DNA of 43,939 nt from Halanaerobiales bacterium (GCA_022360715.1 JAKSCG010000213.1:1-43939); one strand, 5' to 3'. Counted from the first letter of the stretch, positions 1 to 7,474 are shown. Numbers and translations: made by a program. Notes: generated by a model not told the origin, from the letters alone.

Positions 1-13
1 AATTAAATAAAAA

Positions 14-90
<77 letters not shown>

Positions 91-97
91 ACTCTTT

Positions 98-186
98 TGG
101 TGCCGGGGGTCGGGCTCGAACCGACACGGGTAAATATACCCACCGGATTTTAAGTCCGATGCGTCTGCCAATTCCGCCACCCCGGC
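98..186 (-). tRNA. tRNA-Leu (TAA), CCA encoded
   Basis: This is a class II tRNA with a long variable arm. The acceptor GCCGGGG pairs with CCCCGGC, the anticodon loop CTTAAAA gives TAA, and the CCA is encoded. It directly precedes tRNA-Val(GAC). No promoter is obvious just upstream; the adjacent sequence is the end of a pseudogene, so the original array promoter may be the one near 6250, now separated by inserted DNA. Confidence 0.95.
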
Positions 187-305
187 TTAACAAATATTAT
201 CATGTGCAATTAGTATTATAGCATTATCGATTATTCCTGTCAAGAATAAAATTCGACCTAAAATCAAAAGGATATTAGCGTTTATTGTATAATAATATTT
301 TTAAC

Positions 306-854
306 TCAGACAGCGTAAATCTCTTTATCAGCTATTACAATAAGCTCATTGCTGTTTTTTTTATTTCGGTTAAAAACAAAACTTAGCAAATAACCTTCAT
401 CAACATTCTGTTTATATAAGTAATCAGCCAGTTTCTTTAACTCAACAATATTTTCGATCACCATATGTTACTACAACATCTAATCGCTTCTCCTGAGAAG
501 TCTGTACTTCTTTAAAATCAAAACCCTTACCATTAATAATCGGTTTAATAAAAATCCATAAAAACCAATCTGTCATTCCGTTCTAAAAAGTCAATTCTTA
601 ATCACTATACTCTTCTTTAAATAAAAAGCTGAAATTTATTAAGAATCTCCTCAAAGTTCAGATGACCATCTTGGGTAATAAAGTTATAATATTAGCACTC
701 ATATAATCATAAATTAACTGTTCATAAATCCTATTATGAACTTTTACTAAACCAGCTTGATTATCCGGAATCCTATTTGATCAAGTTTATTTGAAATATT
801 ACCATATTAATGTTTCTCCGGAATACAAACGCCTGTAGTATTAAATTCCTTCAT
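306..854 (-). pseudogene. Collapsed AAA-ATPase-like / PD-(D/E)XK nuclease gene
   Basis: The minus strand keeps recognisable pieces of the large AAA-ATPase-like plus PD-(D/E)XK family. After a good ribosome site (CAGGAGGCG) it starts at 854 with MKEFNTTGVCIPEKH, then hits a stop. Segments resembling IPDNQAGLVKVHNRIYEQLI and DGHLNFEEILNKF follow in other frames. The 3' end reads SFVFNRNKKNSNELIVIADK and finishes IYAV-stop at 306. Intact members exceed 500 residues; only about 180 codons' worth remains, with the ATPase core deleted and several frameshifts. I assign the family from remembered N- and C-terminal signatures. It is certainly not translatable as one protein. Confidence 0.75.
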
Positions 855-1013
855 TAATAATCGCCTCCTGCTAACTTATCAAAAAGAGCAATTTTTAGAC
901 GCCATTTATTTTATTAACCAAAAAAATAGATTTTCCTGCAATAACCAGGAAAACCCAGGAAGAAATTAATGTTTGTAAAAAATATACTACTACTTGACTT
1001 AACATAATATCCC

Positions 1014-1382
1014 TTACAAAATATGTTGAGCGATTAATCGATCTATCTTACGGATATTAATGCCTTTTTTAAGGTTGAGTTTGAAGGTGCCTGCCCTTGT
1101 CCAGAGTTGTATTTCTGCATTAAAATCTAATATACCTCGGGCATTTTCACTCGAATAGATTACAATTGATTTAAAGGGTATTGTATATATTTCCACCTTT
1201 TTCCCGGTAAGACCTTGCTTATCCGCTACAATAATACGCTTATTGGTGATTACCGCAACGTCGCGAACCGTTTTATAGGCTGCTTCAATCTTTTCCCCAT
1301 CAATCAATATTTCTTTAACCTCAGATGGTGCCTCTGTTTCTTTGACAAATGTCCATGTCATAATCTGATTTAAATCAGCCAT
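1014..1382 (-). CDS. Bacterial PH-domain protein (bPH_1-like)
   Basis: A 122-residue protein with no signal peptide or membrane segment. The alternating strands (KIEAAYKTVRDVAVITNKRIIVAD ... VEIYTIPFKSIVIYSSE ... EIQLWTRAGTFKLNLKKG) and the terminal helix IRKIDRLIAQHIL match the bacterial pleckstrin-homology fold, where TNKRIIVAD is the typical core. The function of these domains is generally unknown. I choose the second ATG (1382): AGGAGG lies six bases before it, whereas the ATG at 1388 would overlap the ribosome site. It is an isolated gene between decayed sequences, so it may be cargo of an old inserted element. Confidence 0.7.
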   Translation of the reverse strand: MADLNQIMTWTFVKETEAPSEVKEILIDGEKIEAAYKTVRDVAVITNKRIIVADKQGLTGKKVEIYTIPFKSIVIYSSENARGILDFNAEIQLWTRAGTFKLNLKKGINIRKIDRLIAQHIL

Positions 1383-1630
1383 ACACATCCTCCTCTTTTA
1401 AATAATTTTCTAACAGTGCAACATGTTTTTTAGTTTTATTTTCAACTACCATTATATCACTTATATCAAGAGATTTCATCGCAAAAAACTATAAATAATT
1501 TGCCCTTTCAAACTTAACTGCATCTCCCCTTACACACTTCAAAGCTATACCCTTCCTAGATATACACATTCTGTTAGGTGTCCACTGTACACCATTTACC
1601 TGAATTTCTTAGCCTATTGTGTCTGATAAC

Positions 1631-1655
1631 AAAAAAACAGCCCGTAAGGCTGTCA
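1631..1655 (-). terminator. Rho-independent terminator, copy 1 of a repeated unit
   Basis: Minus-strand ACAGCC-TTACG-GGCTGT followed by a run of seven T. It is nearly identical to the hairpin at 3627-3651, and both copies sit just beyond sequence related to the 3' end of tRNA-Cys. Confidence 0.7.
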
Positions 1656-1687
1656 TATTAAACAATATTAGTTGAGATGGAACCAAG
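1632..1687. repeat. Direct repeat copy 1: terminator plus tRNA-Cys-flank sequence
   Basis: About 56 bases that recur at 3628-3683, offset 1996, with only a few mismatches; the central 40 bases are identical. It contains a terminator hairpin, an AT-rich spacer and then a sequence (gatggaaccaaga) that in the second copy reads gacggcacccaga, the 3' end of tRNA-Cys. It is probably the outer boundary of an old integration at tRNA-Cys. Confidence 0.8.
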
Positions 1688-1705
1688 AATTTATAGAAAG
1701 AAACA

Positions 1706-1900
1706 CTATTCTAATGTGTTCTTAAATGTATTTAAACATTGTTTAGCTATCTCATAAGATTCTTTTGCCTCTTCTAGTTCAAATCCATCATAATATCCTG
1801 GATATCTACTAAAACTACATAATAAAGAACTCGAAATATATTCAATTGTATGCTTTAGTTTACCGGTTCCCATGCAATATATAGAAAAAAGGATCCCCAA
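1706..1900 (-). pseudogene. HEPN-like C-terminal remnant
   Basis: The minus-strand reading frame ends in SRYPGYYDGFELEEAKESYE followed by IAKQCLNTFKN. An RYP motif followed by a charged A-rich helix is the usual C-terminus of HEPN-domain proteins, often toxins paired with nucleotidyltransferase antitoxins. Only about 50 residues are preserved. The available start is a TTG without a clear ribosome site, and upstream codons do not continue the fold. I regard it as a decayed fragment. No antitoxin partner is visible. Assignment is by motif only. Confidence 0.35.
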
Positions 1901-2039
1901 TACTACTTTTATTACGATTGATGATTTGCCTGAATTAATTTCAGAGATATAATTTAATATTGAAATTCATTTTTACTTTTCTTTTCCTAAAAACTGGTGT
2001 GCAGATTTAAGAATTCTTATAATAAATCTAAAGTTAAAA

Positions 2040-2064
2040 TAAAAAAAGCAGGTTTTCACCTGCC
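2040..2064 (-). terminator. Terminator of the Rpn-family gene
   Basis: Minus-strand GGCAGGT-GAAA-ACCTGC followed by seven T, starting six bases after the stop codon of the Rpn-type nuclease gene. Confidence 0.85.
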
Positions 2065-2069
2065 AGAGT

Positions 2070-2963
2070 TTAATGCGTTATTTCCTTTTTTAGTAATTTT
2101 AATTTTTCCTCATCTATCTCCGTAGCCTTTGCAATTTTATCAATTTCCATTCCCATCTTTATTAAGTTTTTGGCAGTCTCTATTCTACCTTCCATCCTCA
2201 GTTTTTCAGCAATAGTCATAATTGCTTCACCCCTTTCAGAAGATACTCTGCTTGCTATTCTTGCAAGTTCTTTCAAATCTATTCCTTCCCTAGCATTCAT
2301 AATATATCTAATAACCGTTTCAAAATATTCCATCGCAGTAGCTTTATCAATTAATTCTTCAAATAGTCCAAATATATATTCAAACTTCTCTTTTAGTAGA
2401 TCCATATCTGCAAATATATATCTGAGTAATTGTAGAAATATCCTTAACTCTATATTACCCATAATCTCCTGATCACTATATGGTGAGAAATCATATAGTA
2501 AGTATTTAAAATCAGGCACATATTCTCTAAGTTCTCCGGGAATATCGTCCAGTAAGTCAGATAATTTTAACCCTATATCCCATTTTACTCTACCATGATA
2601 GAATACGATAGGAATAATCAGAGGTAATTTTTTCTTCTTTCCTTGTTTCATTTTTAATTCCCAGATAGCCCGAATATATTTCAGTAATTGTAATGCTATT
2701 TTCCTGTAAGGATAACTTTTGTGCTCAAATAAAAAATATAAATATGCCTCATTACCATTTAAGCTTACTTTATATATAAGATCAGAAAATACATTTTCTA
2801 GTTCCTCTTCAATCATTGTATCTTTTTCAAGTTCCATATTATCTAAATTGATCAGATTTAGTATCTGTTCTGGTAAGTAGTTTTGCAGCATATTTCTTAC
2901 TGTACTCTTATCAGACATATTCTTTTTAAAAAACTTGTCATGGACATTATTAATATCAGACAT
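2070..2963 (-). CDS. Rpn-family recombination-promoting nuclease / putative transposase
   Basis: A 297-residue protein of the Rpn / transposase_31 family, PD-(D/E)XK-fold nucleases linked to RecA-independent recombination. It starts with the usual HDKFFKKNMSDKSTVRNMLQ, followed by the nuclease core: D61 in FSDLIYKV and E80-x-K82 in FLFEHKS. The family block IPIVFYHGRVKWD is near residues 115-127 and a charged helical tail follows (MEGRIETAKNLIKMGMEIDK). Catalytic residues and length look intact. It has its own promoter (2997-3026) and terminator. It lies inside the decayed insert at tRNA-Cys and may be the only still functional gene between the two direct repeats. The family is present in many copies in such genomes. 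Confidence 0.9.
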   Translation of the reverse strand: MSDINNVHDKFFKKNMSDKSTVRNMLQNYLPEQILNLINLDNMELEKDTMIEEELENVFSDLIYKVSLNGNEAYLYFLFEHKSYPYRKIALQLLKYIRAIWELKMKQGKKKKLPLIIPIVFYHGRVKWDIGLKLSDLLDDIPGELREYVPDFKYLLYDFSPYSDQEIMGNIELRIFLQLLRYIFADMDLLKEKFEYIFGLFEELIDKATAMEYFETVIRYIMNAREGIDLKELARIASRVSSERGEAIMTIAEKLRMEGRIETAKNLIKMGMEIDKIAKATEIDEEKLKLLKKEITH

Positions 2964-2996
2964 ATCCAGGACCCCAGTTCCCCTTATGGTGTTTCT

Positions 2997-3026
2997 ATTA
3001 TATCACGGATAAGTAAAAAATGTAAA
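2997..3026 (-). promoter_or_regulatory. Promoter of the Rpn-family gene
   Basis: Minus strand TTTACA (3021-3026), 18-base spacer, TATAAT (2997-3002), about 35 bases before the ATG. A close match to the vegetative sigma consensus. Confidence 0.6.
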
Positions 3027-3440
3027 TATCGGCTTCCTATTTCCTGTATCTGCAAACCTATGAAATATACTCGACTCCTATATCAATTTAGCTGCTATGT
3101 CTAGCTAAAATACTTTATTGATAAATATTATCTGTTAAAGTAAATAAAAGAAATTAGAGACTTTCCCCATTTTCATGTTTATCTACCAGATCCATCAAAA
3201 GGCTCTGACAGCTAGCATATGCTACGTATTAGCCGACCATTAATTCAAAAGTCATTCCTGTTTCAATCTTCTCTAGAGATTTCTCTAAATAATCGATCTT
3301 CAGTGTATCAAGAACCATAATACAGATTTTTAACTCATCCAAAAGTTCCATCCCCCCACCCCCAATTAAAGTCATAGGCATTAATTAGGTTATCGTTCTG
3401 TATTGTTTTATAATTACCATTTCTACCACTCTCGATATCT
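3027..3440. other. Intergenic stretch without a convincing gene
   Basis: AT-rich sequence. The minus strand offers a 40-codon frame (3229-3351) that begins MELLDELKIC and ends FELMVG, followed after its stop by YASCQSLLMDLVDKHENGES in frame. It reads like a broken small protein but matches no family I recognise, and its upstream G-tract is a doubtful ribosome site. Confidence 0.4.
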
Positions 3441-3515
3441 ATTCGCATGTAGATATTGAGATGCAGAAAGAAGCAGTGTCCAAACTTGATGAAGCAATTA
3501 ATTTGGATATGTAAA
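3441..3515 (+). pseudogene. Tyrosine-recombinase C-terminal remnant (older copy)
   Basis: The plus strand encodes YSHVDIEMQKEAVSKLDEAI and then a stop. This matches the extreme C-terminus of phage-type integrases, where Y of Y-x-H is the nucleophile and an amphipathic helix follows. It is closely parallel to YHPDIEVQKEAVNALDRVIN at 5622-5690. No catalytic R-H-R part remains upstream. It sits about 155 bases from the tRNA-Cys fragment at 3672, where an integrase gene would lie next to its attachment site. Confidence 0.65.
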
Positions 3516-3626
3516 TTGAATTTTTTCTACAATAAGCATAAAAAATTCAGAGAAAAATTGCTGGAAATATTTTGCTCGGCACTACTTCGGCACCCAAAAG
3601 CCCATTTCATTAAATCTCACCAAAAA

Positions 3627-3651
3627 CAAAAAACAGCCCGTAAGGCTGTCA
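3627..3651 (-). terminator. Rho-independent terminator, copy 2 of the repeated unit
   Basis: Minus-strand ACAGCC-TTACG-GGCTGT followed by a T-rich tail, the same hairpin as at 1631-1655. It lies directly downstream of the decayed tRNA-Cys 3' end, as a terminator of a tRNA operon should. Confidence 0.7.
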
Positions 3652-3683
3652 TATTAAACAATATTAGTTGAGACGGCACCCAG
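3628..3683. repeat. Direct repeat copy 2: terminator plus tRNA-Cys 3' end
   Basis: Partner of the repeat at 1632-1687. It runs from the terminator hairpin into the tRNA-Cys remnant, with a central 40-base block identical between the copies. Confidence 0.8.
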
Positions 3684-3712
3684 ATTGAACTGGGGAAAAA
3701 TGATTTACAGTC
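3672..3712 (-). pseudogene. Decayed 3' half of a tRNA-Cys gene
   Basis: gacggcacccagatt then gaactgggg corresponds to the acceptor and T arm of the intact tRNA-Cys at 5791-5865, and the similarity continues into the variable loop and anticodon (gatttacagtc for ggatttgcagtc). Roughly 35 of 42 positions match, with one single-base deletion. The 5' half is missing. This is the pattern left when an integrase inserts into the 3' part of a tRNA gene. Confidence 0.75.
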
Positions 3713-3821
3713 TATTTTAGATGTTCGCTATTGTTCGCTATAATTCTATATTCGCCTAGATATCGGCATTTATAATATTTTCTGTTCTAGGATCCATACT
3801 ATATTTATCGGCGGTGGAGAA

Positions 3822-5366
3822 TTATTTTAAATCATATCGATTAATCAACTTAATAACTCTTTCTAATATGTCATCATTATCTAGCCATAAATCTGGTTCA
3901 TAACCAACGCCATCTATAAAATGAGGATATTGTTTAATCATAACAAGCCCAACACCGAAATAAACAGATAAATTTGAGTTAGGAAGATACACGCGTAGCT
4001 GGTCTTGTATATCTGTACATCCTTTTGTATTACTACCAACAAATACAACATTATCTAAAGTTTTAAGCTGCTCAACAAAATCTTCAGCAGAAGATGCAAC
4101 ACCTTTATCAATTAAAACAAATATAATATTCTCATTGTTTACCCATTTACTTCTGGCCATATCGAATTCCAAAGTATTATAAGCTTTATTCCCTATTGCT
4201 TTACTTCTTGATCCATAATAATTTTTTACTAATTCATTTAATTTAGGCATGTTATATTTTTCCAAAAATTGTCCTATCTCGTTGTTTTGTTTCCTTTTCT
4301 CTCGATATAAGTAAAGCTTGCTAAATCTTTTAAAGCTACTTATTCCTGTATGTGGAATGACACCTGTATAGTTTTCAAACCAAAATTCACTCCACAAACC
4401 GCTTCCACCTGTATTACCTCTCAGATCAATAATAAAAACTTTTTCATTTTTAAACTTTAACCCACTTTCAACAAAATATTTCAGCGTGTTATCTTCTAAT
4501 TGATCATGAAATTTTCTACATGTAAGAATCGGTATACCTTCTATTGTTTTTTCTTCAAATGCTGTTAGTTCCTGCTTAATCTTCCTTTCAACTTTTGTTA
4601 ACTTTATTTCATCCTTATTAATCTGGGAATTAAGATCATATTCTATCGGAAGTAACTCCATTGCATTCCCATCATTCTGCAATAAACCTATATAATAAAC
4701 TAGTTCTCCATCTTCGTTTATTGATAACTTTAAATATTTTTCCACTTCATTATCACAATTTATAGATTTAATATACCTTCTTTCATTATCAACTAAATAA
4801 TAAAAACCTTGATTATTACTACTTACTTCTATTTGCTGATTACAATAATATTCCAAAACATGTTTTTTGTTGACGAATGTACGTCCTATTTTCATATGCC
4901 CATCTGTAATAAAAGAAAGATGTTTGAGAAATATTTTTTTCAGGTCAATAATGGATAATGTATCTTTTTTATTTATACTATTAATAACCTTTTGTTTTGC
5001 TTGGTCAAATACTTTATCACCACCATAATAACCATAACCACCATATACATATTTTAATAATCGAAATAAATAATCAGCATCCTCTAAGGCATCTTCCCTT
5101 GATATCATACTCTGTGTTACTTCTCGTGGTTGTAATAAAGTATCTATTTCCTCGTCTGCAAATCCCTCTTTATTACCTGTTACACTATATGTATACTGAT
5201 TAATATCATTTATTGTTTCAGACTCAAGTATAGTTTTTCTCTCCTGATTAACTTTGCTAATTATATTATGAAAATTTATCTCTTTTTCTTTTCCGAATGA
5301 GATTAAGGAAAATACTGCTATGATAGTTATTATAACTACTATTACTGCTACTGAATATTTTTTCAT
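3822..5366 (-). CDS. Secreted or membrane-anchored S41-family peptidase
   Basis: A 514-residue protein of the tail-specific protease (S41) superfamily. An N-terminal hydrophobic helix (residues 5-24, VAVIVVIITIIAVFSLISF) gives export or anchoring. A helical lid-like domain follows (REDALEDADYLFRLLKYVYG). The catalytic core has IDLRGNTGG near 340 and GVASSAEDF at 422-430. S425 is the likely nucleophile and K448 in GSNTKG a candidate base, by alignment with bacterial Tsp. No PDZ domain is obvious. The start follows GGAGAGG. It stands alone inside the insert upstream of tRNA-Cys and may be element cargo. The substrate is unknown. Lys/Asn-rich composition resembles the rest of this insert more than the flanking housekeeping genes. 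Confidence 0.8.
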   Translation of the reverse strand: MKKYSVAVIVVIITIIAVFSLISFGKEKEINFHNIISKVNQERKTILESETINDINQYTYSVTGNKEGFADEEIDTLLQPREVTQSMISREDALEDADYLFRLLKYVYGGYGYYGGDKVFDQAKQKVINSINKKDTLSIIDLKKIFLKHLSFITDGHMKIGRTFVNKKHVLEYYCNQQIEVSSNNQGFYYLVDNERRYIKSINCDNEVEKYLKLSINEDGELVYYIGLLQNDGNAMELLPIEYDLNSQINKDEIKLTKVERKIKQELTAFEEKTIEGIPILTCRKFHDQLEDNTLKYFVESGLKFKNEKVFIIDLRGNTGGSGLWSEFWFENYTGVIPHTGISSFKRFSKLYLYREKRKQNNEIGQFLEKYNMPKLNELVKNYYGSRSKAIGNKAYNTLEFDMARSKWVNNENIIFVLIDKGVASSAEDFVEQLKTLDNVVFVGSNTKGCTDIQDQLRVYLPNSNLSVYFGVGLVMIKQYPHFIDGVGYEPDLWLDNDDILERVIKLINRYDLK

Positions 5367-5560
5367 ATGATATCCTCTCCTATATGCTTTTTTTATACTA
5401 TGATTTATTACTGATCTGCAGACTATTTATCGGATATGTTCAACCTAAGCAGCCATAAAACACACAATATTTGATATGCCTCCCCCCTCTAGCCTAACAT
5501 GTTTATTATTTTTTAGTAAAAATAACTTAGGTTACTTTAGTTTCAACGGGTACAGGGAGT

Positions 5561-5690
5561 ATGGAAAAAATTGTGCAAAAAATGTTAGGCCATACAACCA
5601 TAAAACTACTTAGATTTAAATTACCATCCAGATATTGAAGTTCAAAAAGAGGCAGTAAATGCACTTGACCGAGTAATAAATATAAAATAA
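5561..5690 (+). pseudogene. Tyrosine-recombinase (integrase) C-terminal remnant
   Basis: The plus strand reads MEKIVQKMLGHTTIKLLRF, containing the integrase box LGHT with its catalytic histidine. A frameshift follows, and then YHPDIEVQKEAVNALDRVIN up to a stop at 5690, with the nucleophile tyrosine. These two halves are adjacent in normal phage-type integrases, so a small deletion joins them out of frame. The gene points toward, and lies 100 bases from, the 3' end of the intact tRNA-Cys. This is the standard placement of an integrase beside its tRNA attachment site. Everything upstream is lost. Confidence 0.8.
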
Positions 5691-5734
5691 TTTAAAAAAT
5701 GGTTCCTTTTCGGCTATTTTTGGTCATGAAATTG

Positions 5735-5763
5735 AAAAAGCCCTCTCGAAAAAAGAGGGCTTT
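5735..5763 (-). terminator. Terminator after the tRNA operon
   Basis: Minus-strand AAAGCCCTCT-TTTTTCG-AGAGGGCTTT then T residues; a perfect 10-bp stem about 30 bases beyond tRNA-Cys. It differs from the terminator attached to the decayed tRNA-Cys copy. Confidence 0.85.
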
Positions 5764-5790
5764 ATTGTTGTTATAACAAGGGTTGTGCAT

Positions 5791-5865
5791 TGGAGGCGGC
5801 ACCCAGATTTGAACTGGGGAATAAAGGATTTGCAGTCCTCTGCCTTACCACTTGGCTATGCCGCC
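5791..5865 (-). tRNA. tRNA-Cys (GCA), CCA encoded
   Basis: Minus-strand acceptor GGCGGCA pairs with TGCCGCC, with U73 and anticodon GCA in GGACTGCAAATCC. It is the last gene of the five-tRNA run and the apparent attachment site for the decayed elements on its 3' side. Confidence 0.95.
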
Positions 5866-5875
5866 ATTAATTAAA

Positions 5876-5950
5876 TGGAGCGGGAAACGGGATTTGAACC
5901 CGCGACCCTCACGTTGGCAACGTGATGCTCTACCACTGAGCTATTCCCGC
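5876..5950 (-). tRNA. tRNA-Gly (GCC), CCA encoded
   Basis: Acceptor GCGGGAA pairs with TTCCCGC; the anticodon arm CACGTTGCCAACGTG gives GCC. It lies 10 bases upstream of tRNA-Cys in the same operon. Confidence 0.95.
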
Positions 5951-5957
5951 AAAAAAA

Positions 5958-6033
5958 TGGTGGTGAGAGACAGAATCGAACTGTCGACACGTGGATTTTC
6001 AGTCCACTGCTCTACCGACTGAGCTATCTCACC
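5958..6033 (-). tRNA. tRNA-Phe (GAA), CCA encoded
   Basis: Acceptor GGTGAGA pairs with TCTCACC; the anticodon arm GTGGACTGAAAATCCAC gives GAA. It is part of the minus-strand tRNA operon. Confidence 0.95.
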
Positions 6034-6037
6034 ACTT

Positions 6038-6114
6038 TGGCGAAGGTGACGGGATTTGAACCCGCGATCTCCGGCGTGACAGGCCGGCGCGATAAACCAC
6101 TACGCTACACCTCC
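6038..6114 (-). tRNA. tRNA-Asp (GTC), CCA encoded
   Basis: Acceptor GGAGGTG pairs with CACCTTC, with one G-U pair, and G73 is the Asp identity base. The anticodon arm CCGGCCTGTCACGCCGG gives GTC. Confidence 0.94.
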
Positions 6115-6118
6115 TATA

Positions 6119-6194
6119 TGGTGGGCGAAACAGGGCTCGAACCTGTGACCCCCTGCTTGTAAGGCAGGTGCTCTCCCAGCTGAGCTATTCGCCC
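6119..6194 (-). tRNA. tRNA-Val (TAC), CCA encoded
   Basis: Acceptor GGGCGAA pairs with TTCGCCC; the anticodon arm CCTGCCTTACAAGCAGG gives TAC. It is the first gene after the tRNA operon promoter. Confidence 0.95.
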
Positions 6195-6227
6195 GACCGG
6201 CACATAGGTGCCATGTCAGTAGTTATA

Positions 6228-6256
6228 AGTATACACAATCGCACTAATGAAGTCAA
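6228..6256 (-). promoter_or_regulatory. Promoter of the tRNA operon
   Basis: Minus strand TTGACT (6251-6256), 17-base spacer, TATACT (6228-6233), about 35 bases upstream of tRNA-Val(TAC). Near-consensus vegetative promoter, as expected for stable RNA. Confidence 0.8.
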
Positions 6257-6351
6257 AGACAGATTTCAGGCATAAAGAGCATATAAAGTGCTTTACTAGA
6301 TATTAACTCATTTATACTCTGTTTATCTACAAGAAATTGCCTATCGATAGA

Positions 6352-7146
6352 CTAGCCAGATATAACTGTATACTCAATTTCGATATCTTCATTATTCTGG
6401 AAAAAATCATATAAATCTTTAATTAAGTTATAACCGATATTAGTTTTAACCATATTAAAGGTATCTACCGTTGTCTGAAATAGTTCAGGCAGATCAAGTA
6501 GGGATTTATCCTGAAATGCCCGATTAAAGATGGCTTTTATTACTTCCTGCTGGCGTTGTACCCGGTCATATTCATCTTTCCTATAGTCATACCAACGGGC
6601 ATAACTTAAAGCATCCTTCCCGGTTAAATTATTAATCCCTTCTTTTAAGTCCAACTCCAGATCAGGTATCCTCAGGGCTTCCTCACGGCCAATCTCGACC
6701 CCGCCCAAGCGGTTTACCATATTCTCAAAACCCTGATAGCTGATCGTAAAATAGTAATTAATCTCAGCAGCAGTTATTTCTTCTACCTTTTCAATCAGCT
6801 TATTGATGACTTCTTGATCAAATTCTTGTCCATTCAACTGCTCAATAACACTTTTGTCTTGGAGAATTATATTGCTAAACTGTGCCTTTTTCTCCTGGGT
6901 CTTTAAATTCATCAAAACGATTGAATCAGCCGATATTTTTCCCTCAGTCACACTATCCATATCATCCAATCCAATCAAAAGAACATTTGCTTCTACCTCA
7001 ACCTGTGGGTTGATACTGGCCATTCCCGGTATTATCTCCGGATAAAAGTAGTAGAGATAAAAACCAACTCCCATCAGAATTATTGCTATTAATAAAGGAA
7101 CCCAAATTTTATAATTGATTTTTTTCCCATTTATTTTATTCTCCAT
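6352..7146 (-). CDS. LytR-CpsA-Psr (LCP) family protein, short form
   Basis: A 264-residue membrane-anchored protein. Residues 14-33 form one transmembrane helix after a basic cytoplasmic tail. The LCP core starts with VLLIGLDD near residue 55 and includes the polyprenyl-binding block LTGKDALSYARWYDYR and DRVQRQQEVIKAI with its conserved arginines. LCP enzymes transfer lipid-linked glycopolymers to the cell wall. Two usual features are weak or absent: the R of the (R)SDT motif is replaced (GKISADSIVL), and the IPRD motif after the first strands is not recognisable (SNIILQDKS). The protein is also shorter than typical members. It could be a divergent enzyme or a regulator-like homologue. It starts at ATG 7146 and stands alone between tRNA genes. 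Confidence 0.8.
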   Translation of the reverse strand: MENKINGKKINYKIWVPLLIAIILMGVGFYLYYFYPEIIPGMASINPQVEVEANVLLIGLDDMDSVTEGKISADSIVLMNLKTQEKKAQFSNIILQDKSVIEQLNGQEFDQEVINKLIEKVEEITAAEINYYFTISYQGFENMVNRLGGVEIGREEALRIPDLELDLKEGINNLTGKDALSYARWYDYRKDEYDRVQRQQEVIKAIFNRAFQDKSLLDLPELFQTTVDTFNMVKTNIGYNLIKDLYDFFQNNEDIEIEYTVISG

Positions 7147-7270
7147 TCAAAATAACCCCTTTCTTATCCTTTTTATATACTTTAAAACAGCTTTTACTAT
7201 ACTTTCTATAAATAATAGTTCTCGAAAAATAAAAAAACTCCTTCAAAATAAATAAACTTTCTAATTGATA

Positions 7271-7298
7271 TTGACAGACTAGATATATATGTTATAAT
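7271..7298 (+). promoter_or_regulatory. Promoter of tRNA-Leu(GAG)
   Basis: TTGACA (7271-7276), 16-base spacer, TATAAT (7293-7298), both perfect consensus hexamers, 14 bases before the tRNA. Confidence 0.85.
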
Positions 7299-7312
7299 AA
7301 ATATCGTAACAG

Positions 7313-7400
7313 GCCGAGGTGGCGGAACTGGCAGACGCGCTAGCTTGAGGGGCTAGTGGTCGGATCGATCGTGCGGGTTCGAGTCCCGCCCTCGGCACCA
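7313..7400 (+). tRNA. tRNA-Leu (GAG), CCA encoded
   Basis: Class II tRNA. Acceptor GCCGAGG pairs with CCTCGGC; the anticodon loop TTGAGGG between CTAGC and GCTAG gives GAG; a long variable arm is present and the CCA is encoded. Single-gene transcript with its own promoter and terminator. Confidence 0.95.
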
Positions 7401-7411
7401 ATAAAATAAAG

Positions 7412-7447
7412 AAAAAGTCCCAGCATAAAAATGGGGCTTTTTCTTTA
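7412..7447 (+). terminator. Terminator of tRNA-Leu(GAG)
   Basis: AAAAAGTCCC, 11-base loop, GGGGCTTTTT (one G-U pair) and further T residues, 12 bases after the tRNA. Confidence 0.8.
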
Positions 7448-7474
7448 TTTAGTAAGTCCTGCCTTTGTAGTTAT

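Noticed and set aside
3229..3351. 40-codon minus-strand frame starting MELLDELKIC
   Set aside because: Plausible residues, but a G-tract instead of a proper ribosome site, no family recognised, and apparent continuation after its stop suggests a broken gene.
3456..3671. 71-codon plus-strand open frame (MRCRKKQCPN...)
   Set aside because: It overlaps the integrase stub in another frame and runs into the repeat and terminator; composition is random-like and no ribosome site precedes it.
187..5790. CRISPR array or restriction system in the accessory island
   Set aside because: No regularly spaced repeats and no cas, methyltransferase or restriction genes; the only repeats are the two terminator-tRNA units.
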